The notes under the pieces were generated by a model. It worked only from the letters and a program-made list of their open reading frames with translations. It was not told the origin of the DNA and ran no database searches. Of a stretch of DNA of 64,000 bases, positions 41,859-53,802 are shown one piece after another. A program made the position numbers and the translations under genes. Position 1 is the first letter of the stretch; every line of letters starts with the position of its first letter. The DNA comes from Hortaea werneckii (taxonomy: Eukaryota > Ascomycota > Dothideomycetes > Mycosphaerellales > Teratosphaeriaceae): contig JBAOKB010000018.1 of NCBI GenBank assembly GCA_037044905.1, forward strand, positions 17,949-81,948, read 5' to 3'.

Positions 41859-42816
41859 ATGGTAGATCTTACGAAATCGGCAGTGCTTTTACTGGCGACT
41901 GGTAGGATTGCACCTTCGTCTACTTGCAGAGAATATGAAATGGATGACTGACCTCGCTCTAGCAACGACTTTCGCTAATGCCCAGTTCGGCGGCGGAAAC
42001 TTTGGTGGCGGCGGTGGAGGCAATCCATACGATAATGGAGGCGACAACGGGAACAGCGCGAACAGTAATGGCGGCAATGGCTTGACTGGCGATTTCTCCC
42101 AATTCATCCCGGACCGCTACCACACCATGATCATCGCCCACGCCGTCCTCGCCACGCTCGCCTTCGCCCTCTTCTTTCCCGTCGGCGGCATCATGATCCG
42201 ACTCGCTTCCTTCCCCGGCCTCTGGTGGGTTCACGGCCTCTTTCAGATCTTCGCCTATATACTCTACATCGCCGCCTTCGCGATCGGCATATACATGGTC
42301 ACGAGCTCTCCGAACGGTGTAGCCCTTCATGAAGCCCACCCCATCATCGGAATCGTCCTCTTCGTCTTACTCTTCTTCCAGCCTTTTCTTGGCTTCTTGC
42401 ACCACGTCATGTTCAAGAAGCACAGCAGACGAGTCGTGTGGTCGTACGGGCACATCTGGCTCGGTCGGGCGATCATCACCGTAGGTATCATCAACGGCGG
42501 GCTTGGATTGCAATGGGCGAAGCGAACGGGTGCGTTTGCTCCTTCCACGGGAGCCATCATTGCCTACGGAGTCATCGCTGGCCTTATCTGGCTCGTGTAT
42601 ATCATTTCGGCGATCTACGGCGAGGCGAAGAGACGGCGCGGGTCAAGTGCAAAGGGCAACATCAACCCGCCACCAGGTTGGGATGACGGCAGGAGGAGAA
42701 GTAGGAGGAGTAGCAGAGCTGGACACAGTCGCGGCCGGCATAGCAGGAGCAGGAGGGGTAGCAGGCATGAGAAGCATGGTAGCGGGAGCAGCAGCGACGA
42801 CGTCCGATGGGCATAG
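41859..42816 (+). CDS. Cytochrome b561-domain membrane protein
   Basis: Exons 41859-41901 and 41963-42816 (61-nt intron) encode 298 aa. The join completes a signal-like start (MVDLTKSAVLLLATATTFANAQ), followed by a Gly/Asn-rich stretch. The b561/ferric-reductase-like region (about 75-240) has five to six helices with the haem-ligand-type His pattern: IIAHAVLATLAF, WVHGLFQIF, EAHPIIGIVLF, HVMFKKH and GHIWLGRA. These proteins carry electrons across membranes, often for iron reduction or ascorbate recycling. No DOMON domain is fused. The C-terminus is an Arg/Ser-rich tail (RRRSRRSSRAGHSRGRHSRS), which is odd for the family. Confidence 0.85.
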
Positions 42817-43300
42817 AAATGCAACGGCTCATTGTCTCCGTTGGACTTGCTTGGAGTTTGGGCATGTAAAGAACAACGCACATTACGAAATACACGAGAA
42901 CGTATATCTGGTCATAACTAGAGTCAATTCGCAGGAATTCAAAAATTCGGTCTCACACTTTCCGTCAGGCTCCGCATGTCACATAGATTCTCCGCTTCTC
43001 ACTCGGGCTGATCCTAGCGCGAGATGCATAGACGAGTTATCGGGATTGCCTTTCATATGCTTCCCGGTCATACCACTGCGGGAGGGCTCTCGCCTATGTA
43101 CATGGCGGACGCGAACGCGGTGCGTGCCTCCTACATCGCTCATCTCGCTGATCTCCATCAGGTTTCGCAGCTGACCGAGCATGAAAAGAGCTTTATAATC
43201 TTCGCACACTGGCCATTCGACTCTCTCAAATGCTCATAATATTTCCAAAATCTAGTTGATGCCGTAACAAGCACCGAAGGGACGAAGAAATGAAGAGACC
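42817..43300. other. Intergenic
   Basis: 3' flank of the b561 gene and promoter of the F-box-like gene; nothing else seen. Confidence 0.5.
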
Positions 43301-44038
43301 ATGAACCAGCACAATTCCTTTCCGGAGAGATCCAAACCCTTCCTTCTCTCCCTCCCACCGGAACTACGGATACAGATCTTCGGCTACGTCTTACGCAGTG
43401 TCAGCAGTCGACGGCCGTTCCTAGCCCTGGACGGACTGTTCGCAGAATGCTCTACCACCACAAGGCCATTGAAACGAACCGCGATTCTATCTGTCTGTCG
43501 GACGACTTTCAACGATAGCATCGATATGCTGTATGATCTAGCTGCGGTTGAGATCAGCATCGGGAGCAGCAGACAGTTCCAGGAAGGTTCTCCTGCCTCC
43601 CTCGACCGCCTCGGGGCGTTAGAAGATAGCCAGTTACTGCGGAATCTGCGCCACTTGGAGCTGGAAGTGATGTATGACGGGTCGCGCCTGGCTGCGATTG
43701 AACGCGTCGCGTCACGGATCCGCCGACTCGCTGCCGTCCTGAACGAGGCACAGAAGCTGAAAACGCTGACGGTTAGTTTCTTCGATTGCGGCAGGCATGT
43801 GTCGCATGATGTGATGGCGGGAAGACAGCATGACGAGCCCGTCGCGGACAAGATCCTCGACGCCGCGATGTTGATCCAATGTAAGCGTCTCCTGGGCGTG
43901 GATCGGAACATGGCTTCACGGGATCGTATGGGGAATGAGAAGTGGACGGAGCTTCGAGGTAGGATGGAAGAAGGGGAGGACCAGGAGTCCTTTCGGGAGA
44001 TTAATCATGGGTATTGGGATCAGGCTGGTGGGTTTTGA
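43301..44038 (+). CDS. F-box-like (2EXR-type) protein, 245 aa
   Basis: Single exon from the ATG at 43301. The N-terminal block PFLLSLPPELRIQIFGYVLR is the F-box-like start found in large expanded families of filamentous ascomycetes. A short block TAILSVCRTTFNDSIDMLYD follows, the usual second motif (former residence line: prior record of child/offshoot hits). The rest is helical and charged. True F-box proteins recruit targets to SCF ubiquitin ligases, but the lone N-terminal motif does not prove SCF binding. No known target-binding repeats are visible. Confidence 0.75.
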   Translation: MNQHNSFPERSKPFLLSLPPELRIQIFGYVLRSVSSRRPFLALDGLFAECSTTTRPLKRTAILSVCRTTFNDSIDMLYDLAAVEISIGSSRQFQEGSPASLDRLGALEDSQLLRNLRHLELEVMYDGSRLAAIERVASRIRRLAAVLNEAQKLKTLTVSFFDCGRHVSHDVMAGRQHDEPVADKILDAAMLIQCKRLLGVDRNMASRDRMGNEKWTELRGRMEEGEDQESFREINHGYWDQAGGF

Positions 44039-46672
44039 GATCATTTGTCGCGTTCCGTGGACGTGAGACTGTATTTATAGAGCAATATTTCGAATCTGTA
44101 GGTATCGGAACACAGGTCAATTTGAGATAGGCATTCCATCTTGGAGTAAGACATTTTCTTCTTTTTTTGATCTTTTTTTTTTGGCACCCTGGATCTAAAA
44201 GTGGTGAACGTGTGTTCACCCGTCTATGTATTGCTTTTCTGATAGGAACAATACTACTTGATATTTTTCCAGCTCTGGCTTTGAACATTATCCTCAACTC
44301 TTGCAAAGAGCTCAACATCGGCATAAGAGGACGTTGTCATCGAGACTGTCAGGAGCAAAGGCTGAGTGACCGTCGCTGCTGACTAATTTTCTCGAGCGGC
44401 CACCGGGCCATAGCTTCCGACCTCACATCAAACTGCGCTGTCAACCGCAAGTACGCCTTCACAATACACATGCATCTAGACTGTGCTCAGCAATCCTGAG
44501 TCCGGTCGTCTAGTGCGATCAGACCGCGGTATCTGACTAATTTTGGTTACATGGTCGATCCCAAGACAGAAGGGCCGAAAAACTTTCATCGCATCAAGAG
44601 TTGAGATGCACACAAGCATGAAGCCATCCTTTTGTCCAACGACCGCAGAAAATCGAGCTACCTTCTAGACGCATGCTTTGACCAAAAGCCTTCGCAAAGT
44701 GGACCCGGCCGGTTCTGCATAGGCCTCAGCTTCTCATGTTACACCAGACTTTTGGTATCCTGCAGCGCCAGCATGGATGTCGGGTGCGTGCAGCAGAATG
44801 AACCGGCCTCGCGGCAGATCTTCAGGAGTTGACAGGTCTCTGTCGACCAATGGGTTGAATGGAACGATGTGCGAACGGGCTCTACATCATCGCAAAGCTC
44901 TTCGGCCATCAGCGAAGCAGTGCTAATCAGACGCCGCACGTTTGAGCCCGGCTAATCTGGCCACTGGATGTGGGAAACCTTCGTCCCGAGGTCTGCAAGT
45001 TGGCTTCTCTCGTCTCATCGAGCCGCTGGTCATGTCGCAACCTGGATCTAGCGAGCTTCATATGATCCTGTGGCGATCCGCAGGACCCCAACACTTCCTG
45101 CATGCTCGACCCAAGGTTCTTGCCCAAACCTTCTAGAAGCATATGGCGATATCACCGTACGGTGAGACTGCTTTTTGTTTCATGCTCTTAACAGTTCGCA
45201 GTCGGATGTACGCTTGATCGTGCCAATCTTCCTCGGCTCAACTTGCAGTCGATTGAGTCGTCCTTAAGCAAGAACGTCGCCAATGCCAACATAGAAGGCA
45301 TCGGTTGCCTGCATCAAACGGTTTTTTGACAGCTCTGCTCGTGCACCTATCCATCGCTAGTCCTATGTGAGGAAGCGGCTCCTATTGGCCTGCAAGGAAA
45401 CGCCCTGCTCGAGCAGGACTTCTCCGCTAGTTTGGCGCCACTTTTTCTCGACTCTGGCCACTCCACCTATCTCGTACAGGCTGGTAGCATCATGTACCGG
45501 TCCATCAAACCCGACAACCTGTTCATGACCATGTCGAATCTTCCGCGGAGCATCCGCAGACTACATACCCTGACGAACATCTCGGAACAAGATGTCCTGA
45601 TGATCACCCGCGATATCGTTTTCCCGTAACCCGGCCAGGCCCCTTTCTACTTTCCGACTACACGGTTCTCTTGCGGCCCGGATGTTGAAGGGTCCTCTTC
45701 CCCGTCTTGCCTTTCAGCCGTCTCAAACGCTGTGGGTTGTTTTGCTGAGATACCTTGGCTTATCAGAGTTATAAGACTTCGATGTACAAAGAGCTGCGTT
45801 CGCATCCTGGCGGCTGTTGCTGGTTTCCACCTTCTGATTTCCCAACACTTGTTCAAATTGTTGGAGGCTTCATTCGCTGCTGTTGATTTTTTTCGCCTCT
45901 GTTGCGCACCGTTGACTCTTCTCCCTCAGGTCGACAGGCTGACTCAATCTTTCTTGCTAATAATACTGAGAGAGCACTTCACCAATTGCGTTCTCACCAC
46001 TTGTGCAGCTTCTGTGCGAATCGAGGAAGGAGCACCTACTGTGCTAGATGCTTACAGCTCTGTCGGTTTCGAATCGCTGGGAAGGTTTTGCCAGCTTCAT
46101 TTGATGGTGAGTATCTTGCAATCAATCGCTATATATTGCTGCTTCCATTCCCAATCGATCTCTCCACGAAGATCAAGCTAACAATTGATTAGCAAAAGCA
46201 TCCGTACCTTACGTCAAAGCATTGAAGCGCCAAGGATTTTCGTGCTGTCAGCCCTACGTACTTGCGGTGATCTTGTTCTTCCAGGTCTCCACTCACCGCC
46301 TTACACAAACCACGCTCTACGAACTTCTGCGACTTTCCGCCGTTGCTGCGAGCTCCTGCAGGCGTTCTGCACCATCCACAGGTACACACTCCATCTTCAC
46401 CATACAGTTTCGCAACACTGCGGGCATATACACACCGCACTGTCGTCTTCCAGCGAAGGCCACATATTCGCCGTCAGCACCATAGACTTGCAGCAAGTCG
46501 GTGTAAGGCAGGTGTGGTCAAAATGAGCTTTCCGGACCTTTTGCGGGCAAATGGTATGTCCAACACATATCCGCTCCAGATTTTCTTTCCTGCACAACAC
46601 CAGAGACACCATTCAATCCGCGCCCCCGCGCCGTCTGTTCCGCGATACTCGCCACATTATCAACACAAGACC
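44039..46672. other. Long gap (2.6 kb) without firm gene
   Basis: Frames are short on both strands. A stretch from about 45498 to 45629 (+) reads MYRSIKPDNLFMTMSNLPRS and onward to a stop, which looks coding-like but is isolated. Near 46523 an ATG with a following GTATGT donor suggests a leader exon of the downstream gene. No RNA gene accepted. Confidence 0.4.
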
Positions 46673-47902
46673 ATGGCGAACACCGGCTCTCACCCCTCTT
46701 TCTTCGCGGAAGAGATGTATTATCATGTTCGTGATGAGCAGCACTACGCGCCAGACAACAACTACGACGCCTTCGCTTCGTACCATTCAGATACCGCAGT
46801 GACTTTTCGCCCGCTCCTTCCAACAACCGTGGCATCTCCACCTATCAGCATGCCTCCTTTCGTGCCGGTCAAGGCCGAGGGCACTTCATCGCTACCTAGA
46901 CCTGGGGTTCTAGCAGGTCACGTGGACAACTCTCAGTTCCTTCCCATTACGGATGAGCTCTGGGACTCGGCATCTATCGATTATGATGCTGATGCTTCGT
47001 CTCCAGGCTCAGATGACACCATCAACTCTCCCTCGACTCCCAACACAGAGTTGGTGTCATCCTTCACTGAAATCTTCTTTCAGCAAGGCCATGGTGGCAA
47101 TGTAGTGGCTGCTGATTTTGCTGCCAAGCGCGCTGCTGACAATCTTTCGATCGCGCCGCTGTACCCTGCTGCCGCCCCCAATCCAGCATCCTGGCCACAG
47201 TTCCCACATAGCGCCGCAGCTATGCAGCCGAGCTCGCCTACCACCGCGATTAGTCCTAACGCGGTCATGCCGGCTCCTGTCATCCCTACACAGGATCAAC
47301 ATTTCGCACAAGAACCTTCGCAATTCGCGCGATTCCTTCATCAGGAGAATGAGCTCTTTGACTCGGGTTTGTCGACAAGGAACGCTCTGGTCGAGGAGCT
47401 TCCAGATGCACCGGCACCCAAGGACGAAAACGTCTCTGATACGGAGGACACCTGCTCTTCGCGCTCGAATTCTTCGATGGATTCAGCTGCACGCCACAAG
47501 TGGGAGGACGATCTCCTGCTTCGCGAGTGGAAGAAGGGCACTCCGTACCGTCGCATCAAGGCGATTGGCAACTTCAAGGTCGCTGAGTCGACCCTTCGTG
47601 GCAGGATCCGAACATTGACCAAGGACAAGTCCGAGCGCGTGCGTCGTCCAGAATGGACGGCCGAAGATGTAAGACATCGTCCGCGGTCACTATAAAACTG
47701 TTTCAACTGACTAACGTGCTCATAGGAGGCTCTCCTTCGCCAAGCTGTGGCCCACTACTCTCGCGAGCTTCCTCTGAGGGCTCGGGCGTCAAGGAAGTTG
47801 CCTTGGCTCAAAATCGCAAAGTGGATCAAGGAGAATGGCGGAAGCTATCAGTTCGCTTCTGCGGCTTGTTCGAAGAAGTGGGATAACATGAATGTGCGTT
47901 AG
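46673..47902 (+). CDS. Myb/SANT-like DNA-binding protein
   Basis: Exons 46673-47668 and 47726-47902 (57-nt intron, GTAAGA, phase 0) give 390 aa from an ATG in strong context (accATGgcg); the frame is open further up to an ATG at 46523 (440 aa). The first 270 residues are disordered, Pro/Ser/Ala rich. Near 280 a helix-turn-helix-like block starts (KWEDDLLLREWKKGTPYRRI) and ends in a basic run. The join then restores RRPEWTAEDEALLRQAVAHY, followed by WLKIAKWIKENGGSYQFASA and ACSKKWDNM, the spaced tryptophans of a Myb-type repeat. A likely nuclear transcription regulator of unknown targets. No Zn2Cys6 cluster. Confidence 0.72.
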
Positions 47903-48957
47903 TTCGGGTATCTTCAGGCAAAGTCTGAGGAGGGAAGAGACTTTATTGAGCGATTACAGCGCAGCGTTACGGCGTAGTGGTTTGAATGCAGGATTACAGG
48001 TACACGGGAATCGGAAGGGGTTGCTCGCTTTCTTTTCAGCCCATGGCGTTAGATGGCTATGCATCACTGCAGGCGCCTGCGAAGGTTTAGTAATGGGTCG
48101 ATACCAGTCGCTTTTAGGAATGAAGCTTGATAGACAGAGTACATGGTAGTCAACAGCGTTGCGCTGGTCATAGAGTTGCTTTCGTACCAGGCTAAGAGTT
48201 CATTTATTTTTACAGTTGCTTCCACGTCACAAGCTGGATTGGTCTCAGCACATGCTTCATTGAGCGAGACGTGGGCAGTTAAGTGAAGCTAGCTATTTCA
48301 CAAGACTCGCGAGGCCTTCATCATCTGTCATATGCTCGACCAATTGGTCAGTGAACTGTGCTACCATCCCCCATACGCCTTGGCACTACTTCATGCTCCA
48401 TGGGCATCACCATGCATACAAAAGCTGAATGATCTCTGCTGGCTTTTCTACTCCCTAAGGGGTCACTGAAGTCCAAGTTCTGTTGTGCGTACTTGTGCAG
48501 TCAAATCCAGCTTGTGACACCCACTGTGCAGCTTGAAGCCATTGTTCATGGCTTCAGATGATACCTCCGTCATCTGCTTCCATTGAACAACGACTGCTCC
48601 GGTGCTTGTGAAATTACGCTCAATTACTCTCATGATCTTAGTGAGCCTGACTTCGGCTGTTTAATGCATGTGACTCAGCTTGAGTGGTGCGCAGAGGTCT
48701 ATGACCTTGGATTTCGCGTGCGCGAAAGCTGTGGAATTGGTGAAGACCCCTTCGCCTACAGCAGCATTTGTCTTCTTGCAAATGTTTATAGGGGGTGACA
48801 GACATGATTGGAAGGTCGTCGGCTGAGAGCTTGAGAATCGAACATGGACGCAGGTGTCATACGGGAGGCATAGGAAGTAGCAAATATACATTCTAAACAG
48901 ATCATGGTCGATGGAAGAAGCCGAGAGAAGGACTCATCGGCCTGATCGCCAGCACAA
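47903..48957. other. Gap (1.1 kb) without supported gene
   Basis: Convergent flanks of the Myb-like and reductase genes. No gene, repeat or RNA seen. Confidence 0.5.
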
Positions 48958-50043
48958 TCACCACCACTTTTCACAAAGCACCCTATCTCTAGCCATACCT
49001 GGCTGTGCACTAAGGAAGTCTACAAACTCATCAGTCATCTTCTGTGGCCCGCACACATAACAGACTGTTCCCTGACGGTCGTGCTCCGCGCCGTAAAGAT
49101 TCTCCTTGAATCCGTCAAGGGCTCGTGTCAGGTCTAGCTCAGTAATACGTCGAGCGAATGTCCGGTTGGGAAAATTCCCGTGATCGATAGCACCATCGTC
49201 GCCTGTGCCAGTCAAGTACAGACTGAGGGTGATGTTTGGGTCGTTGGCTATACCGACTAGATCCATAAGCCTGGTAAGGAATAAAATGCTGTTTCGATCT
49301 AGTTCCGGTGTCGCTTTGGTTCCGTAGATGAAATGGATCTCTTTCGGATGCTGACCAGTCCGTATCAAATGGGAAAGTATGGAGATCAAGGGGCTGGGGT
49401 TTTCCGTTAGTACATTGATTTGGGGCTGCGGAGGGCTAGACATACTTGATACCAACGCCTCCTGCAATGAGCACTAGTCTGTCAATACTGCCGGCGTCCA
49501 ATTTCGGCGGGGGCCATGTAAAGCTGCCACCGACTCTCACCACCAGCTTCTGCCCAAGGATCTCTTCCTCGGGGCGTGAAAGCCATTGAGCTGGTGGATT
49601 ACTGCTCTTCTGTACAGCCAGTTCAAGAAAAGGCGACAAATGGCTCGACGGTCTGGCTTCACTGGGAGTGGAGGTAATGGTAAATCCACCGGCCTTGGGA
49701 AGCCCGGGGATGAAAGTGTCAAGCCATTGACCCGGCAAGAACTTTACTAGGAGACCAGTCAGTTTCACGAAAGCTTTAAGATGAGGTCGCACGGACTGAC
49801 TTTGATGGTGTGATTTGGATCGGCTGCATTCAGGCGCAGTAGTCTGATATTCTCATTGACCTGACGGATGTTCGACAGTACGACAGGCTCGAGCCTGCTC
49901 TCTCTGGGCTCGGCTGCCGTTCGGTCTTCGTGAGGGAGCGAAGAACGAACCGTAGCCATTGAGCGTATCGAAGGCCTGGGGATGGATGCGAAGCGAGGTG
50001 AGACCGACTTAGTTATAACTCCAGATCTAGAAAGCAGCATCAT
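48958..50043 (-). CDS. Mitochondrial OXNAD/ferredoxin-reductase-type oxidoreductase
   Basis: Exons 50043-49801, 49741-49446 and 49393-48958 give 324 aa. The start (MMLLSRSGVITKSVSPRFAS) is Ser/Arg rich, a mitochondrial presequence. The FAD-binding beta-barrel is seen as FLPGQWLDTFIPGLPKAGGFTITSTP; the NAD-binding half as LVLIAGGVGINPLISILSHL, IHFIYGTKATPELDR and the terminal CYVCGPQKMTDEFVDFL. The middle intron joins GGVGI to NPLIS with an ideal branch (TACTAACG). This matches the OXNAD1 type, an NAD(P)H-dependent electron-transfer flavoprotein of the matrix; partner unknown. Confidence 0.87.
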
Positions 50044-50702
50044 GACGATCAATTCATTGTCTCTCAATGGCGGATTACAGCTGATATGCGATGGCGAATC
50101 CGAGGACGAGAGGTGAACTTCCAGGTTCATCAAATGGGTAATGACGTTCACCAAGGCCCCTGGAGGTCCGAGCGTCTGGTTCCTCCGGTACTTCACCTCA
50201 AGCAAATCAACTCATCCTTGTCACTTGCAGCGCGCCCTTGAGCATCCAAGTTGATGTACCATAGTGCTACTCGTACACGAGGTCTTGTGCTATGCATCAC
50301 CGACGCCGGCTAGCTTAGGAGGCATCGTGCTCTCACCAACAGGTTCTCCACTGCTGCGCCCCGCACAGCCTCCACCTTCACCGGACAATGCAGCGTCCTG
50401 CAAGAACCGGCCAATGGGTGCCAATTATGCTGAGGATGAGACGTACCTCCCATAAGCTGAGGTATTCTGCTGGGGCGTCTCTTCGTTATCTCGCTACGCA
50501 GGCGGTCCCGAACCTGGGTACCTAATAAGTGCAACTCTTCTGTCTTTCGCGTCTCGCCATGTCTTATGGTAAACGTCCCTTCCGTGACGCATACGCGAAC
50601 ATTTCAGTCTGTTATCATGGTATATTCAGACTTGTCATGATCTTTATAATCACTGCTGATGACAGCTAGGATATCCGACAGTCTTCTCCTCTACACGCAG
50701 GA
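50044..50702. other. Divergent promoter region
   Basis: Between the reductase (-) and the TPR-like gene (+). No gene seen. Confidence 0.5.
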
Positions 50703-53427
50703 ATGCAATGGCCAGATATAGGATCAGGCAAAGAAAGCGCCGTCTCCTCACCGGTCTCGCCCCTGCCGGTCAGAGATATCATGCCCGGACAGAGCCCCGT
50801 CATCCAGACGCTGCATGACAATAAGCAATGGGTTGATCTGGACTACCTTTCGCCGAAGCTTATTCGCGAGCTTTGCAGACAATATGGGCCCCCTCCAGAA
50901 CAGGACTCTACTAGCACCATCAGCAAAGGTGCAGCCAAAGTCAGGGCCTGGGCGCGACACAGTAAACTTGGCATTGATATCCGCCTTCGTCGAAAGCTCA
51001 ACCTCGAGCACGATGAGGTCACGGACATTCGTCTGATTCCAGAACCCAGAGCGATACCTCGTGAAAAGCCAGCACCGGTAGCCGAACTCCCTGGTCAGCC
51101 CCATGAGATTCAAGAGCTCCCTGATAATTCGAGAGCTCGCGAACTAGCTTGCCCACCCGCCCGTGGCTTATCGGGCTCGTCTCTGGATGACAATGTCGAT
51201 CCGTTGCCCAGATATGAGCCCACTAGCTCATCTGGGAATGAGATGTCTTTCGGCTGTCATGCGACTGCACCGGATGCAGGAAGTCGCAGGGCATCTAGAG
51301 CAGCTATTTCGTCTACGCCAGATCGAGTGTCATCGCCGCCAGTAACCAGATTCAACGGTTACGCGAATGGTGATACTCTAGATAAGGCTCAGGAACGTGT
51401 ACATAGTAGCACAGATTCTGGGGGCGTTGCCAACTCCAGTGCCGAATTTCGAGCTCTACACGTCAAACTTGAGCAGGCAAATGAGAGACTGGGCCAGGAG
51501 CGAAGCGCCAAAGAGCTGTTCGAAAAGTTACTCGCCGATGTTAGGCGCGAGCTCACCCGTGAGCGTGAGGCTAGCCGAGGCGAGCGCGAGACGTCTTCGA
51601 CAAACCCATTCTTAGACGGTCTCCGGGTTTCAAATACTGCTAGCTATGAAACGCAGACCGGCGTAGCACCGCCCAGTCCGGGTGAGACAATCAATTCTGA
51701 CGCGTTCAATCGAGATTCAGTGCTTTCAAATCGAAGGCAAAGTACAGGCGCTTTGCAGAGCAGGGCGAGAAAGCCGAGCATCCCATATAAACGTCCGAAA
51801 AGAACAAAAACAAAGACCGGTGACTTAGTGCGGCGTCAACCAACCGTTCCGAAACGCTTACGCATTGATGCTGGAAGGGACGAGATCTTGACCTCGCTTT
51901 TGCACTCGCAAGTGAAGCTGGTTGGCCCAGATCATCAACTAGCGGATCAAGCAAGATCTCAACTGGCAAAGTATCGATCCGGGCCTTCAGGAATCAACGA
52001 AAAGACGCTCTTGACAACAATGCGTCAAAGTAGAGCTTTAGCCGCAGACGTATTAGGCTCTAGCCATTCTCGAGTAGAAGCTTTCTCGAGGGATCTTCTC
52101 ACAGCAGAGAGCTCATACGATCAAGCAGCAGATAATGATCAGCATGAAGACCCCTTGCAGAATCCATCGCAGACGAGCGAGACCACCTTACGACCAATCC
52201 AGGCTTCAGCAGCCATGGAGACAATTTCGGAGAGACCGCGCTCAGCAGAGGACAAGTCTTCCGGTGCTCAAAACCACCTTCCATCCCGTGACCAAGGATC
52301 CTCCACCGATTGTGGCAAGTGCAATCGAGACGCCTAATGCTGACCCCTGGATGACATATGCATCTCCACACAAGTCTGACATGAGTACGACTAATAACAT
52401 TGCTTCTGTTCCATGGGCCGTGCTCACCAGGATCATCGAAATCTTACAGTGGATTCAAAGCCATTACGGGCCTCCGCAGCCGGTGGCACATAACAGGTCG
52501 CGGGTAAAGTGGACGTGTAGTTGCGGAGAGGAGCTCTTTGATGACTTTGTCGAGCTTCGACCTGGTGCTGCAAGAGAGCTTGAAGCCTATCTAAACCGGC
52601 CAAGGACTTACACGGGAGGCAGTCCTACGAGTCCGTCGAGCTCACAGGGCAGTCGTAGCTTTACGGGAAGCTCAGTGGGAGGCGTACCTTCTGCGAACAC
52701 CTCCTGGTCAAGCTATGGATTCCAGAACACTTCACCAGGCGGGGAAGACAAATTGAAAGTACCCGGAACGGCCACGAGCTCGCCCTTCGGTCTTCCACTC
52801 TTCAGCCAGCCAGAGCCACCATGGCTGCTCACTTGTGCCAATGAAGGGCGCGCAACTCCCAAACTTGCTCACTTAGACATGGCTCCGCACAACATTCGCT
52901 CAGACAAAGACTTAGCTATGGTGCTCCGCAATCACTACTTTGAGGTCAACAACAAGTGGTGGCGTGCCTTGAAGCTTCGGGGGCTTGCTACGATTGACTT
53001 TGTCCAATTCGAAGTACATCAAAACCGGTTTGCGGATATTAGGAAGTCTCCCGACATGCCACTGCCGGGTCAGGATTATGCTTTCGAGCCTGGAGATCTG
53101 ATGCCTCCCGTGGGAAGCAAGTACCTTTTGCATCTATTCAGGCATCCTCAGGACTATGACGGTGAAATGATAACGTATCTGCGAGTCCCTAAGAAAAGTG
53201 GCGGTCGGCTTGGTCTAGGTAGGGGATGGGGCATTTCGCTTGTGGAGGGTTTCGAAGCCTCTAAAGTTTGGATGATGTTTTGTATATTCTTCGCAGTTGG
53301 TAGCTTGGTCTTTGGTGCGGTATGGGCCTCTAAGAAGCAAGATGTCCAAGGCGCTTTTGGAGTTGCTGCTTGGGTCTGCACCTTTGCAGGATTGGCTCTA
53401 GGTTGGCTACAGGCTTCCATGAGTTGA
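50703..53427 (+). CDS. Large TPR-like/Cys-motif membrane protein, frame junction uncertain
   Basis: Two overlapping frames (50703-52337 and 52135-53427). A GT..AG intron 52319-52430 (112 nt, ACTAAT branch) joins them in phase, giving 870 aa; a one-base frameshift near 52290 is the alternative. N-terminal part: WVDLDYLSPKLIRELCRQYG, then coiled coil (about 265-310) and a TPR-like helical stretch (DEILTSLLHSQVKLVGPDHQ). After the junction: RVKWTCSCGEELFDDFVELR, a Cys-x-Cys motif common in a fungal family of unknown role, then FEVNNKWWRALKLRGLATID and WGISLVEGFEASKVW. Two C-terminal helices (MFCIFFAVGSLVFGAVW and VAAWVCTFAGLALGWL) anchor it in a membrane. Function unknown. Confidence 0.68.
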
Positions 53428-53802
53428 CAGGAGATCTCTAAAACAATCCATTGATTTTGTGAGATTACATTTCTGCCATTCATGTTCTTTGCAGTGCACC
53501 ACCCGACAGTGTGACTCATGCGACAGGCAACAGCGCGGCTGCTACCGCAGTCTCGAGTGTATATCTTCGCTCCGAGACTTGCGACCTTTCATAGATTTTC
53601 CTTCTTTCTTTAGGTAGCAATTTTGTCATCATTCTGACCCCTGACACTTTGACTGAACTGAACTCCTTAGTCCTTGATTCAGCTGCTTGATGACGTCACA
53701 ATATAGCTCTCCAAATGAATTGAGAACCAGCCGCTTGTACGCAGGTTGCGGACTATCATCCTGTCGCGCGAAACATATTGATGCGGAAGCTCATATGTAA
53801 TC
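53428..53802. other. Intergenic
   Basis: 3' flank of the preceding gene and promoter of the next; nothing else seen. Confidence 0.5.

Noticed and set aside
44501..44575. tRNA-like stretch (ggtcgtctagtgcgatca with a later ggtcgatccc)
   Set aside because: A- and B-box-like words occur, but I could not pair an acceptor stem or anticodon arm.
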